Positions 25,963-34,752 of a stretch of 64,000 nt of DNA are shown here, in pieces. The notes beneath the pieces were generated by a model, which did not search any database, was not told the DNA's origin, and was given only the letters and a program-made list of their open reading frames with translations. Numbering within the stretch: the first letter of the stretch is position 1; every line of letters starts with the position of its first letter. This stretch comes from Mycobacterium pinniadriaticum. Lineage in GTDB: Bacteria > Actinomycetota > Actinomycetes > Mycobacteriales > Mycobacteriaceae. The stretch spans positions 1 through 64,000 of the forward strand of contig NZ_JAPJDO010000019.1 in assembly GCF_026242045.1 (NCBI RefSeq). Reading direction: 5' to 3'. A program made the translations under genes and the position numbers.

Positions 25963-26808
25963 TCAGATTGTGTTGCTGGAGAAGTCGCGCACCAGCGTGG
26001 CGGCGGGAAACCAGCGCCCGTCGGGCAGGGTCTCGGTGAGCCGGTCGAGCGCCAGGGCGATGGCGAACGGTGTTCCGGGCGAGAAGGTCGAGACCCACTC
26101 CGCGTCAGCGGCGCGCTCCGCGCTCACCAATACCCGGCCGGCTTCGGCGTCGATGATGCCCACGCCGACCTCGCTGAGGTTGTGCACACCGTCGCGGGCC
26201 GAGCCAGCGCGGACCTCCACGTAGCTGCGCGCACCGGTGAGGGCCGACCGCACTACCGTGACGGCCGAGGCAGGTAGGCCCAGGTGATCCAGGACGGCGC
26301 CGAGATCGGCTCCGGCACGCAATCGTTCATCGGCACGCACCCCCACCCGGGTCGGCAGAACGAATTCGGCGAACCTCGCGGGCGCGCGGCCCGCCAGGCC
26401 CGCGGTGACCACCGGAGCGAGGAGGGTGGGATCGCTGATGTCGAGTGCGGTGAACGTGACCAGCTCGCCACTGCGCAGCGCGACCACGGTCTCCTCGCCA
26501 CGGCGGGCGATCAGCCCCCGCAGCAGGTCGGCGCCACTCCCCCGCACATAGCGCAGCTCCAGCCATCGCTCCGGCGCACAGACGATCCGCATCCACCGTG
26601 CCACTGCTGCGTGCACCGATCCGTCGGCCGACATCACACCCGAGCGGGTCAGGTCCGCACGCAACCGAGCGAGCATCGCTCCCGACCCGCGTGGTTCGGC
26701 CAGGGATGGCGTGATCGCCAACACCCAGGGAAACGAACCGGCACCAACGCTTTCGGCAACGAGCCAGGCAGCGTCGGCCGTCAACTCGACCGCGTCATGT
26801 GCGGGCAA
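25963..26808 (-). CDS. espG3: ESX-3 PE/PPE chaperone EspG3
   Basis: A 281-residue cytosolic chaperone that binds the tip of the PPE protein in the PE5-PPE4 pair and delivers it to ESX-3. Recognisable blocks are AVELTADAAWLVAE near the start, GAGSFPWVLAIT, LVTFTALDI and WVSTFSPGTPFAIA. The start codon appears to be TTG at 26808, three bases after the esxH stop; no ATG or GTG at a plausible position keeps the conserved N-terminus. It lies between esxH and eccD3 as in other ESX-3 operons. Confidence 0.92.
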   Translation of the reverse strand: MPAHDAVELTADAAWLVAESVGAGSFPWVLAITPSLAEPRGSGAMLARLRADLTRSGVMSADGSVHAAVARWMRIVCAPERWLELRYVRGSGADLLRGLIARRGEETVVALRSGELVTFTALDISDPTLLAPVVTAGLAGRAPARFAEFVLPTRVGVRADERLRAGADLGAVLDHLGLPASAVTVVRSALTGARSYVEVRAGSARDGVHNLSEVGVGIIDAEAGRVLVSAERAADAEWVSTFSPGTPFAIALALDRLTETLPDGRWFPAATLVRDFSSNTI

Positions 26809-26811
26809 GTC

Positions 26812-27099
26812 TCAGCCCCACTTAGCGCCTTCGGCTTGGTCGCGCGCCTGCATCGACAGCGTGTTGCTCTCGTGGGTGGTGGCCATCGCTCGATACGCGC
26901 GCACCAGTTCTTCCATGGCCAGGTTCCACTGGGCCTGCCACGCCTGGTATGTCATGCCGGTCTCGCCCTGCCAGGCCCCCTGCAGGGCGGACTGCTCGGT
27001 GGCGATGTCGGCGCCGACCGCCTGCAGCGTGCCGGCGTAGCCCGCCATATCGCCGGCATGGGCAAGCATGGCAGGGTAGTTGTACATGATCTGAGACAT
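26812..27099 (-). CDS. esxH: ESX-3 secreted WXG100 protein EsxH
   Basis: A 95-residue WXG100 protein nearly identical in layout to M. tuberculosis EsxH (TB10.4). The W-x-G is in SALQGAWQGETG, at residues 43-45. It forms a heterodimer with EsxG that is secreted by ESX-3 and is needed for iron acquisition. The start ATG overlaps the esxG stop by one base (TGATG). Residues His14, His76 and Glu77, reported as zinc ligands in the M. tuberculosis protein, are present, but position 70 is Arg where I recall His there. The C-terminus ends AKWG, one Gly shorter. Confidence 0.96.
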   Translation of the reverse strand: MSQIMYNYPAMLAHAGDMAGYAGTLQAVGADIATEQSALQGAWQGETGMTYQAWQAQWNLAMEELVRAYRAMATTHESNTLSMQARDQAEGAKWG

Positions 27100-27392
27100 C
27101 AGAGACCTCCGTATGTCGTTGCCGCGGCGGCATCTTCGGCCACATAGGTGGCGCCGGCCTCGCCGAGGTTGATCTGGGCGATGTCCAACAGAGAGTTGAC
27201 CTTCGCGGCGACCTCGACGAACCGTGCGTGGGCGGCCTGGAAGGCGGCCGACGACTCACCCATGTGGAAAGCCTGGGCGGTCATCGCGGCCTGCTCGGCT
27301 TGAGCGATGGTGCTGCGCATCAGCGCGGTCTTGGCGCCGAACGCGGCCTCTGCGGCCACGAGCTGCGGTATGTGGGCGTCGAGCATGCTCAC
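27099..27392 (-). CDS. esxG: ESX-3 secreted WXG100 partner EsxG
   Basis: A 97-residue partner of EsxH. The start is GTG 27392 (V-S-M-L-D-A-H-I-P), which aligns with the M. tuberculosis start and has GGAG about nine bases upstream; the upstream open frame would run into PPE4. As in other EsxG proteins the central turn is FHMGESS rather than a Trp motif. The C-terminal YVAED fits the YxxxD/E type VII export signal. It follows PPE4 by 13 bases. Confidence 0.94.
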   Translation of the reverse strand: MSMLDAHIPQLVAAEAAFGAKTALMRSTIAQAEQAAMTAQAFHMGESSAAFQAAHARFVEVAAKVNSLLDIAQINLGEAGATYVAEDAAAATTYGGL

Positions 27393-27405
27393 TGCAGTTC
27401 TCCAA

Positions 27406-28923
27406 TCACTTGTCGGTTTCGTCCGGATTGCTGTCCCAGGTGGTGGGAAGCATCGGCATGGTGGGGCGCTCTCCCGTCGCGTCGGCGAGCTCGGTGAGCC
27501 CCGCGGCGGTGACGCCACGAGCACGGGTTTCGGTGCCGGCGAATCCGATTGGCCCCGCGCCCCGATCCGACGACGAGGTGGTGGGGTGTGGGGCTGGCTC
27601 CGCCGGCGGCCCCGGGTCGCTGTCGAGGTCCATGTACTCGTCGCGGTGGCCGCGGTCCTTGACTCGCTGGGCGCGGCGGCGCTTGGCCCGTTCCCTGGCC
27701 TGCACCGACGACAGCGCGGCGGCCGCGGGCGCCGCTTCGGGCACCTGTGCCTTGTTTCCGCTGCCCTCGATCAACGTCGGGCCGGGGCCGTCGTCGGGGT
27801 CGGCGCCGGCGACGGCGTAGAAGATGCCTTGCGCTGCGGGTACCGGTGCCGCCGCCGAGGCTGCGGGTGCGGCGGGAGCCGCAGGAGCGGTCGGCGCGGC
27901 GGGCGCGGGGGCGGGTGCGGTGGGTGCCGTCGACGAGATCGGCCAGGGGTTCTGCTGGGGCTGGGCGGGTATCGCAACGGGCTGGGGGACGTCGGGCGCC
28001 GGTGGGCTCGGAATCAGGGTGAGCAGTCCCAGTAATGGCAGTGCGGCAGCCGCCAGCGCCGGGATCAGCAGTGGCGAGCTCAGCACCAGTCCCCAGGTGG
28101 TCCACCCCACCGGCTGCAAGATCGCCTGGTACAGCAGCGCGGACAGCAACGGCCCCCAGGTCGCCCACGCCTGGGCCGGGTTGGTCAGGAAGTCGACGAT
28201 CATCTGCTGGATGCTCTGCACCGGATGGGTGAGGAAGTCCCAGATCAGATCGCCGTCCGGAAGGGACTTGATGTAGGCCTCGAGCAGCTGAACGATGATG
28301 TTCGAATTGGTCAGTGAGGAGCCGGATTCGCTGGCCTGGGGCGCCGCCGTTACGGTGGCCGTCATCGATACCGCCGCTGACCCCGGCAGCGTGATCGTCG
28401 GGGCCGGCATGGTCCGCGGTGCGGCCGCCAGTGCAGTGCCTGCGATGGCCTGATAGACGCCCATGGTGGTGGCCGCCTGGATCCACATCCGAACGTAATC
28501 GGCCTCGTTGACCGCAATCGGGATCGTATTGATGCCGAAAAAGTTCGTCGCCATCAGCACGCCGTGCACGGTGTGGTTGGCCGCCAGCTCGGGCAGCGTC
28601 GGCATGGCGGCCAGCGCGGCGCTGTACGCCGCGGCGGCGGTGTGTTGCTGGGCGGCCGCCCCGGCACTGTTCACGCTGGCCTGTTCCAACCACGCCAGGT
28701 AGGGCACGTGGGCCGCCACGTACCGCTCGGCACTGGGGCCCTGCCACGCGCCGGCCTGCACCGCCGCCACAATCTGGGTGAGTTCCGCTGCCACGGAGGC
28801 ATATTCGGCACTCAGTGCTTGCCAGGCCGATGCTGCGGCCAGCAGCTCACCGGGGCCGGGTCCCGCGCTCAACAGCGCCGAGTGCACTTCCGGTGGTGAA
28901 GCAAGCCAAACTGGCGCCGTCAT
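27406..28923 (-). CDS. PPE4: PPE-family protein PPE4
   Basis: A 505-residue PPE protein. The N-terminal 180 residues carry the PPE motif (LASPPEVHS near residues 8-16), GAWQGPSAERY and the helical core that pairs with PE5 and is bound by EspG3. The middle has three hydrophobic stretches, then an Ala/Pro-rich low-complexity stretch (about 345-385) and a basic charged region (ERAKRRRAQRVKDR) before the C-terminus. Length is close to M. tuberculosis PPE4 (about 513). The ATG overlaps the PE5 stop by one base (TGATG). ESX-3 exports PE5-PPE4; in M. tuberculosis PPE4 supports mycobactin iron use. Confidence 0.94.
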   Translation of the reverse strand: MTAPVWLASPPEVHSALLSAGPGPGELLAAASAWQALSAEYASVAAELTQIVAAVQAGAWQGPSAERYVAAHVPYLAWLEQASVNSAGAAAQQHTAAAAYSAALAAMPTLPELAANHTVHGVLMATNFFGINTIPIAVNEADYVRMWIQAATTMGVYQAIAGTALAAAPRTMPAPTITLPGSAAVSMTATVTAAPQASESGSSLTNSNIIVQLLEAYIKSLPDGDLIWDFLTHPVQSIQQMIVDFLTNPAQAWATWGPLLSALLYQAILQPVGWTTWGLVLSSPLLIPALAAAALPLLGLLTLIPSPPAPDVPQPVAIPAQPQQNPWPISSTAPTAPAPAPAAPTAPAAPAAPAASAAAPVPAAQGIFYAVAGADPDDGPGPTLIEGSGNKAQVPEAAPAAAALSSVQARERAKRRRAQRVKDRGHRDEYMDLDSDPGPPAEPAPHPTTSSSDRGAGPIGFAGTETRARGVTAAGLTELADATGERPTMPMLPTTWDSNPDETDK

Positions 28924-29234
28924 CAGCCTCCCCGCGCGATCAGGTAGGAGCCTGCCGCGGCTGTATCGGTGGCGGCGTAGCCGGAACCCGATTCACCGAC
29001 CGCGACACCCGATCGGCCCAGCTCGGTGACACCCTGGGCGCCGGTCGCGGCGTGCTCGAGGCCTTGGGCGCTGAACCCGGCGGCCGTCTGCAGCGAGACG
29101 GGATCGGCGGCCGGGGGCACCACCGCGGTGATCAACGGGGCGGCGGCCGCATGCGCGGCGGCCAGCCGCGCGGTCAGGGCTTCCACCGCGGCGCTGGCCG
29201 AGGTCAGACCCTCGGGGATGACACGTAACGTCAT
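28923..29234 (-). CDS. PE5: PE-family protein PE5
   Basis: A 103-residue PE protein consisting of the PE domain only. The Pro-Glu pair is at residues 7-8 (VIPEG), and the C-terminal SGYAATD provides the YxxxD export signal used by type VII systems. It forms a helical heterodimer with PPE4. Its start overlaps the eccC3 stop by four bases (ATGA) and its stop overlaps the PPE4 start. No PGRS or other extension is present. Confidence 0.94.
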   Translation of the reverse strand: MTLRVIPEGLTSASAAVEALTARLAAAHAAAAPLITAVVPPAADPVSLQTAAGFSAQGLEHAATGAQGVTELGRSGVAVGESGSGYAATDTAAAGSYLIARGG

Positions 29235-32200
29235 GATGAGTGGTCCTCTCCGAACCGAATCCGAGATGCGCTGTGCGCACGGGCGAATGGATTGACGAGC
29301 TGGATGTGGTCGACGAGATCGCTGTCGCCGAGCAGCACGCCGCGACCGACTGGCAGCCTGGTGAAGCGGTGCCCGCGGATCTTCGCGCCGTCGGCGGGGT
29401 TGCCCGACAGCATCACCACCGTCGACTGCAGATCACTCATCCGGCGCAACAGCGGGTTGGTCATCAACGCGTGCGCCGAACCGCCTGCCCGTCCGGTGAG
29501 GATGACGCGCAAGCCGAGATCGCCTGCCGCCGAGAGCAGCCCGAGCAAGGGCGTCCACGGCCGGTGACCGGCGTACGGCCCGCTCAGGGCAGGGCCGTCG
29601 GGGATCTGGTCGACATCGTCGACGATCAGGTAATGCGTGTGCCCCGACCCGCTGTTGGCGCGGTAGTTCCACGCCGCGAGTTCCGCCGCAGGCAATCCAG
29701 CCGGGGGGCGGCGCTGTTCGATCAAAGCCGCGAGTCCCATGACGGCGGGAGTGACCCGGTCGATGTTCGCGCTGTACTCGTTGTCGGCGAACAGCGGCTC
29801 CTCGACGAGGTGCAGGCGCCGGTCGAACACCGTGAACGCGACCTCCGCGGCGGTCGAGTTCTCCCGGAGGGTGCGGATCAGGTGGCGCAGCAGGGTGGTC
29901 TTACCGGACTTGCCGTCCCCGAACACCATCAACAGCGGATGCTCGGCGAAGTCGTGCACCACCGCGCCGAGATCGAATTCGCGCTGCCCCAGCACCACCC
30001 GCTCGCCACCGCGGTACAGCGGCGCCACCACCGCGGGCTCGAGGTCGGCCGGCAGCAGTCGCACCGGCGGTGCCTGCACACCCGGGTGCGCCGCATTGAT
30101 CGTCGGAATCTGAGCCACATCGGGTTCGGCGAACAGGAAATGCTCCCCGGCCATCGTCAGCCCCCGGCCAGGCTGATCATGCGGCACCGATTCCGCCGGC
30201 CTGCGCTGGCTGTCGGTGACGCGCACGTTGCTGTCGCGCGGGTCGGGCAGCCGCAGCTCGAGCCGCAACCCGAGCCCGTCGCGCATCGCCAGCGGAACCT
30301 CCAGCCAGTTCGGCGTGGTGACCACGACGTGGATACCGTGCGCCAGACCGGTGTTGGCCAATTCGGTCACCGTGGCCAACAGCGGGTTGCGCGTGTTGAA
30401 CTGGTCGGTGTTGTCGCGACCGAAGGCATACAGGTTGTCGATCACCAGGAACACTTCGCCGTACGCATCCTGATAGCCACTGTGACGACCGGCGTTACCC
30501 TGTCGCGACCGCAGCAATTGCTCCAGCTCGCCGAACGTCCGCCGGATCCGCTCGGGTTCCAGGGGTGAGGCGACACTGCCCACATGGGCGAGCCCTTCCA
30601 GGCCGCGCAGCCGCCCGCCGCCGTAGTCCAGACAGTAGAACGTGACGTCACGCGGCGAGTGCAGCGACGCGGCCGACAGCACGAATATCAGGAGCGCCGA
30701 CGACTTTCCGGACTTGGCCCCGCCGTGAATGACCATATTGCCCGCCGACGATCCCGCCTCGAAGATCAATGGGTCGCGGCGCATCTCGAACGGTCGGTCG
30801 ATCTCGCCGAGCGGCCAGCACCACTGGCGCGGTGTCACCGCGGCGCCGGCCAGCACCTCCTCCAACGGCACCGATTCGTCAAGGGGGGGCAGCCACAGCG
30901 CCGGCGCCTTCGGGCCGTACTGAGCGAGTTGATCGCCGATGGTGGTGATCAGCTTGCGCGGCAGCCCGGCCGGGGCGAGCTCCTCGTCGGAGGGCACCAC
31001 GATTTCTTCGTCGAGCGCGGCGGGTCCGGCCGTGAAGGGGACCGGCTCCGGCTCCACCGGCACCACGTAGGACGTGACGGCGCGAGGCGGATCGTAGATT
31101 CCGTCCACATAGGTGCTGCGGAACTTGATCGGCGCCGCTCCCGGTGCGGGCACCAGGAAGCCAACGCCCTTGTGTTCCTTGCCCGATTCGATGTGGTAAG
31201 CGTCCTCGACGCCGATGATCTGCCGAGATGCGGCGGGGCTGGCCACCTTGAGGCCGATGCGGTACGACGTGTTCTTGTCGATATCGCGGATGCGGCCGAT
31301 GTCGAGAGTCTGCGATGCGAACAGGATGTGGATCCGAAACGAACGACCCTTACGGGCGACGTAGTCGAACAGTTCCGCGTATTCCGGGTGTTCGGCCAGC
31401 ATCAGGGTGAACTCGTCGGCGACCACGAACAGCGTCGGCAGCGGCGGCAGTTCGACCCCCATTTCTTCGGCGGCCGGGCGCGCGGCTTCGTACTCGGCCA
31501 CCGAACCGAAGGCGCTGCCCTGTACCTGCCGTCCGAAATCCCGCAGCAGGGTTTCGCGGCGGGCCACCTCACCGCGCAGAGTATCGGCGAACCGGTCGGC
31601 CAGGGACTTCTTCTCGGCCATGTTCGATATCACGGCAACCACCTGGGGGAAGTTGCGGAAGATATCGGCCCCGGCCTCACCCTTGAAGTCGACATAGATC
31701 ACGATCAGCCGGTCGGCCGAGTGTGTTGTCAACAGCGACAACAAGATCGACATCAGTGTCTGGGACTTGCCGGATCCGGTCATGCCGATCATCAGGCCGT
31801 GCGGCCCCATACCGCCTTCCGCCTCGTCCTTGAGGTCGAAGTACAGCGGAACCCCGGTGGCGGTGACACCGATCGGCACCCGCAGCTCGTCGTCCCGCAG
31901 GCGCGGCGCCCACACGTCAGCCACGTCGAGCGCCGATGCGTCGGCTATGCCCATCAGAGTGGCGAAGCTCGCCCCCCGGGTCGCGGGCGAGCGCAGCCCG
32001 GCGTGGGTCGGGTTGGAGTCCCAGCGCGCCAACCCGCGCGCCAGGTGTACCGCGTCGGCTGCCGACATCTGATCAGCACGGTCGACATACGGTTGCCAGC
32101 CGCCGGTCTCCCACCGCTGGATCGCGCCGCCGGCCACCCGCAGGACCGGTCGCTCCGGGTCGGGGTACTGACCGGCTCGTGGGCCGGACTCCGGCCCGGC

Positions 32201-33226
32201 GGTGTAGATCACGGTGACCCCGGACCAACCGGTCGCCAGCACCGAATCCTCGGGAGCGTGGTCGGGGTCGTCCACGACGATCAGCAGGTGGCGCAACGAT
32301 TCGTCGGAGTCGACACCGAACAGTGGGCGCTGCGCCAGCGCCGGTCCGATCGAGGCGATCAGGGCGTCGGTGTTGGCCGCCAGGTATCGGGCCGGTCCGC
32401 AGCCGTCGAGTCGGCCGGGAATGTCGCTGTGCGGCAGCCATTTCAGCCATGCCCAATCGGGCGACTCCAGATCCGGACTGGCCAGGGCGATGCCGAGGGC
32501 GGCGGCGTCGTGCCAGGTGACGGCTTGACTCAGCCAGGCGCGCAGCGCCGCCCTCGCCTCCGTGGCATCGCCGACCACGGTGATCCGCGACACCGTCTTC
32601 AGGTCGATTCCGCGCGGCGCGTCGCGGACGACGCGCTGGGTGTCCAGAAGTGCGCGTAACGCGCTGTGCGACACCGGCTCCAAGTCCACCTCGTCGACGG
32701 TGTCCTTGACCCGCACTGTCGTGCCCAGCGGCACGATATGCACTCCGGCCCGCAACACCAGGAAGTCACTGTCATGCGGGTCACGCTCCCACTGACGGCG
32801 GGTTCCCGGAATCGCCGCCAATGCGGAGGGTTCCGGGTGTGACCACAACAGCGCCGCCCGCTGCGCACTCGCCTCGGTCCGCACATTGTCCCGGACCACC
32901 GACAGATAGCGCAGGTAGTCGGCGCGCTCGGCATCGACTTCCTCGGTGCGCATCTTGTTGTCGGTACCCCGGTAGAGGGCGGTCGCGGCCAGCAGCAACA
33001 CGAACGGGAAGAACAGGGTCTGCGGTGAGATCAGCCGCATTCCCGTGGCGACCATCGCGACGATCATGCCGACGATCAGGAGCACGATCAGAACCGGCAG
33101 CGCCCGGCGCAACAGCGACGGAGGCACTACCCGGGGCAGCTCCGGTGGCGCCTCGATCACGATCGCGCCCTTGTGGGTCTTCGGGCCCGGCATCCGCCGG
33201 CCCGCCTCGAAGATCAGCCGGCTCAT
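29231..33226 (-). CDS. eccC3: ESX-3 motor ATPase EccC3
   Basis: A 1331-residue FtsK/SpoIIIE-type ATPase, the motor that recognises and pumps substrates through ESX-3. Two transmembrane helices lie at about 43-63 and 70-86. Three ATPase domains have Walker A motifs GMTGSGKS (481-488), GGAKSGKS (835-842) and GDGKSGKT (1103-1110). The first domain has a Walker B ending ADE at 603-605. The length matches M. tuberculosis EccC3. The start overlaps the eccB3 stop (ATGA). No truncation or frameshift is seen. Confidence 0.96.
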   Translation of the reverse strand: MSRLIFEAGRRMPGPKTHKGAIVIEAPPELPRVVPPSLLRRALPVLIVLLIVGMIVAMVATGMRLISPQTLFFPFVLLLAATALYRGTDNKMRTEEVDAERADYLRYLSVVRDNVRTEASAQRAALLWSHPEPSALAAIPGTRRQWERDPHDSDFLVLRAGVHIVPLGTTVRVKDTVDEVDLEPVSHSALRALLDTQRVVRDAPRGIDLKTVSRITVVGDATEARAALRAWLSQAVTWHDAAALGIALASPDLESPDWAWLKWLPHSDIPGRLDGCGPARYLAANTDALIASIGPALAQRPLFGVDSDESLRHLLIVVDDPDHAPEDSVLATGWSGVTVIYTAGPESGPRAGQYPDPERPVLRVAGGAIQRWETGGWQPYVDRADQMSAADAVHLARGLARWDSNPTHAGLRSPATRGASFATLMGIADASALDVADVWAPRLRDDELRVPIGVTATGVPLYFDLKDEAEGGMGPHGLMIGMTGSGKSQTLMSILLSLLTTHSADRLIVIYVDFKGEAGADIFRNFPQVVAVISNMAEKKSLADRFADTLRGEVARRETLLRDFGRQVQGSAFGSVAEYEAARPAAEEMGVELPPLPTLFVVADEFTLMLAEHPEYAELFDYVARKGRSFRIHILFASQTLDIGRIRDIDKNTSYRIGLKVASPAASRQIIGVEDAYHIESGKEHKGVGFLVPAPGAAPIKFRSTYVDGIYDPPRAVTSYVVPVEPEPVPFTAGPAALDEEIVVPSDEELAPAGLPRKLITTIGDQLAQYGPKAPALWLPPLDESVPLEEVLAGAAVTPRQWCWPLGEIDRPFEMRRDPLIFEAGSSAGNMVIHGGAKSGKSSALLIFVLSAASLHSPRDVTFYCLDYGGGRLRGLEGLAHVGSVASPLEPERIRRTFGELEQLLRSRQGNAGRHSGYQDAYGEVFLVIDNLYAFGRDNTDQFNTRNPLLATVTELANTGLAHGIHVVVTTPNWLEVPLAMRDGLGLRLELRLPDPRDSNVRVTDSQRRPAESVPHDQPGRGLTMAGEHFLFAEPDVAQIPTINAAHPGVQAPPVRLLPADLEPAVVAPLYRGGERVVLGQREFDLGAVVHDFAEHPLLMVFGDGKSGKTTLLRHLIRTLRENSTAAEVAFTVFDRRLHLVEEPLFADNEYSANIDRVTPAVMGLAALIEQRRPPAGLPAAELAAWNYRANSGSGHTHYLIVDDVDQIPDGPALSGPYAGHRPWTPLLGLLSAAGDLGLRVILTGRAGGSAHALMTNPLLRRMSDLQSTVVMLSGNPADGAKIRGHRFTRLPVGRGVLLGDSDLVDHIQLVNPFARAHSASRIRFGEDHSS

Positions 33227-34752
33227 CGGATCTCCTGCACGTTCACGGGTCGGACCGAGTCATAGGCGACCAGCGCATCGGATTGGGAAAGGGCCGGGCC
33301 GGGCGCGAACAAAGTCAATGCCGACCACGGGATCGGCAGCGGTGGCTGCGCCAGACCCAGTGCGGCAACGGACTTCTCGACTGTCTGGTGATCGCCACCG
33401 ATCCCGTAGCGGACGCCCGTGTCGGAAACCCAGAACAGTGATCCCGCGGGCGGCGAGGCTGGTTGCTGACCCACGGTTTGCACGAAGTACCCGCGGCCCG
33501 GCGGCAGCGCGACACGGGTCGCCGTGCCCGGATCGGCACCGCCGACGAGGTCGACCGACCGGATGCCTGCGGGCAGCGGCAGCATCGAGCCCGACAACAA
33601 GGTCAGCGAGCTGGTCGCGGCACCGTCGATTTTGGTCCATTGCGCACAGGTCACCGGCGCGTCGGCGGCGGCGACCAGTTTCACGGGCGTGGCCGGCAAT
33701 GCCGCCACGTCCAGCATCGACGACACCGGCAGCCGGGCGACGTCGTCGGCACCGAGGATCGGTGGTTGCGCCAGCCCGTAGGAATTGGCGTTGCGCAGGA
33801 CCGCCGCCAGCACGGGGCTGATCGGTTGCAGGCCGTCGGGCAGCACCGCGTAGTTCATCGGGGTGGCGTCGTTGCCATAGGCGATGACAACGGACCCGAT
33901 CGGAGCCGCGACGGGAAGCGGATATCCCGCGGATTGTCCGGCGTCAGGGACCTGCGGTACCCGCAGCGCCGGACCTTCCGGCACCGCGTTGAACAGGCCC
34001 GGCGCGATCGCCGGCGGTGGAGGTGTCATGGCCGGCAGCCCCAGTGCATCGGTGACAGCGCGGTCGGCGAGGTCGATGGCGCTACGACGGCCGTCCCACA
34101 GCAGCCAGCTCCCGTCGGCGCCGCCGGCCACGATCGCCCGGCCGGCGGGCAATTCATCGGCATATGCGCCGCCGCGTTGCACGGGGCCGGCGATGACCGA
34201 CACACCTTCGGCGTCGGCCGACCCGCCGGCGCCGGCGCAGACGGTCCACGTGGCATCGTGAGAGGTGCCCTGCACCATACGTTCCGGGGCTCCCGGGATG
34301 CCGATCATGCTGCCCCGGGCGAACTTGTCCAGCTGCTCGCTGCTGACAGTGGTCGGGTCGACCGGCCGCCCGACGGCCAGCCGCGCCGAGGTGAGGTTGA
34401 GAACCGGATGCAACCGGTCGTCGAGGCGGACGTAGAGCGCGGAGGTGGAACGGTCGGCCAGCACCGGGTCGCTGCCCGGCACACCACCGGGACGCAGCAC
34501 CGAGAACACCAGGCATCCGATCACCGCGGTCACCGCCAGCAGCATCCCCGTCATCACCGCCCGGGACTGGCTGCGCAGCGGGTCGACCAGCATCCGGGTG
34601 TCGTGTAACGCGAGCCCAGATGCAATGCGGCGCATCACGAATCGCCAGCCGGTCACCTGATGGCGGGTGATGAATCCACGCCGGTAGGTGACCCGGTCGG
34701 GGTAGTCGTTGGCGGGTGTACGCGACGAGAAGGACCGGCGATCGTCGCTCAT
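33223..34752 (-). CDS. eccB3: ESX-3 membrane component EccB3
   Basis: A 509-residue protein with an N-terminal cytoplasmic stretch (RRGFITRHQVTGWRFVMRRI, a family signature), one transmembrane helix at about 66-86 and a large periplasmic domain with repeated beta-alpha units. EccB is a core part of the secretion complex and links across the inner membrane to the periplasm. It is about 30 residues shorter than the M. tuberculosis protein. Start and stop overlap eccA3 and eccC3 by four bases each. Confidence 0.94.
   Translation of the reverse strand: MSDDRRSFSSRTPANDYPDRVTYRRGFITRHQVTGWRFVMRRIASGLALHDTRMLVDPLRSQSRAVMTGMLLAVTAVIGCLVFSVLRPGGVPGSDPVLADRSTSALYVRLDDRLHPVLNLTSARLAVGRPVDPTTVSSEQLDKFARGSMIGIPGAPERMVQGTSHDATWTVCAGAGGSADAEGVSVIAGPVQRGGAYADELPAGRAIVAGGADGSWLLWDGRRSAIDLADRAVTDALGLPAMTPPPPAIAPGLFNAVPEGPALRVPQVPDAGQSAGYPLPVAAPIGSVVIAYGNDATPMNYAVLPDGLQPISPVLAAVLRNANSYGLAQPPILGADDVARLPVSSMLDVAALPATPVKLVAAADAPVTCAQWTKIDGAATSSLTLLSGSMLPLPAGIRSVDLVGGADPGTATRVALPPGRGYFVQTVGQQPASPPAGSLFWVSDTGVRYGIGGDHQTVEKSVAALGLAQPPLPIPWSALTLFAPGPALSQSDALVAYDSVRPVNVQEIR

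Noticed and set aside
27393..27524. N-terminal extension of esxG
   Set aside because: The extension overlaps PPE4 and reads as an unrelated arginine/proline-rich sequence; GTG 27392 matches the known EsxG start.
27820..27930. Ala/Pro-rich repetitive stretch in PPE4 considered as a separate repeat element
   Set aside because: It keeps the reading frame and is common in PPE C-terminal regions; it is low-complexity coding sequence.
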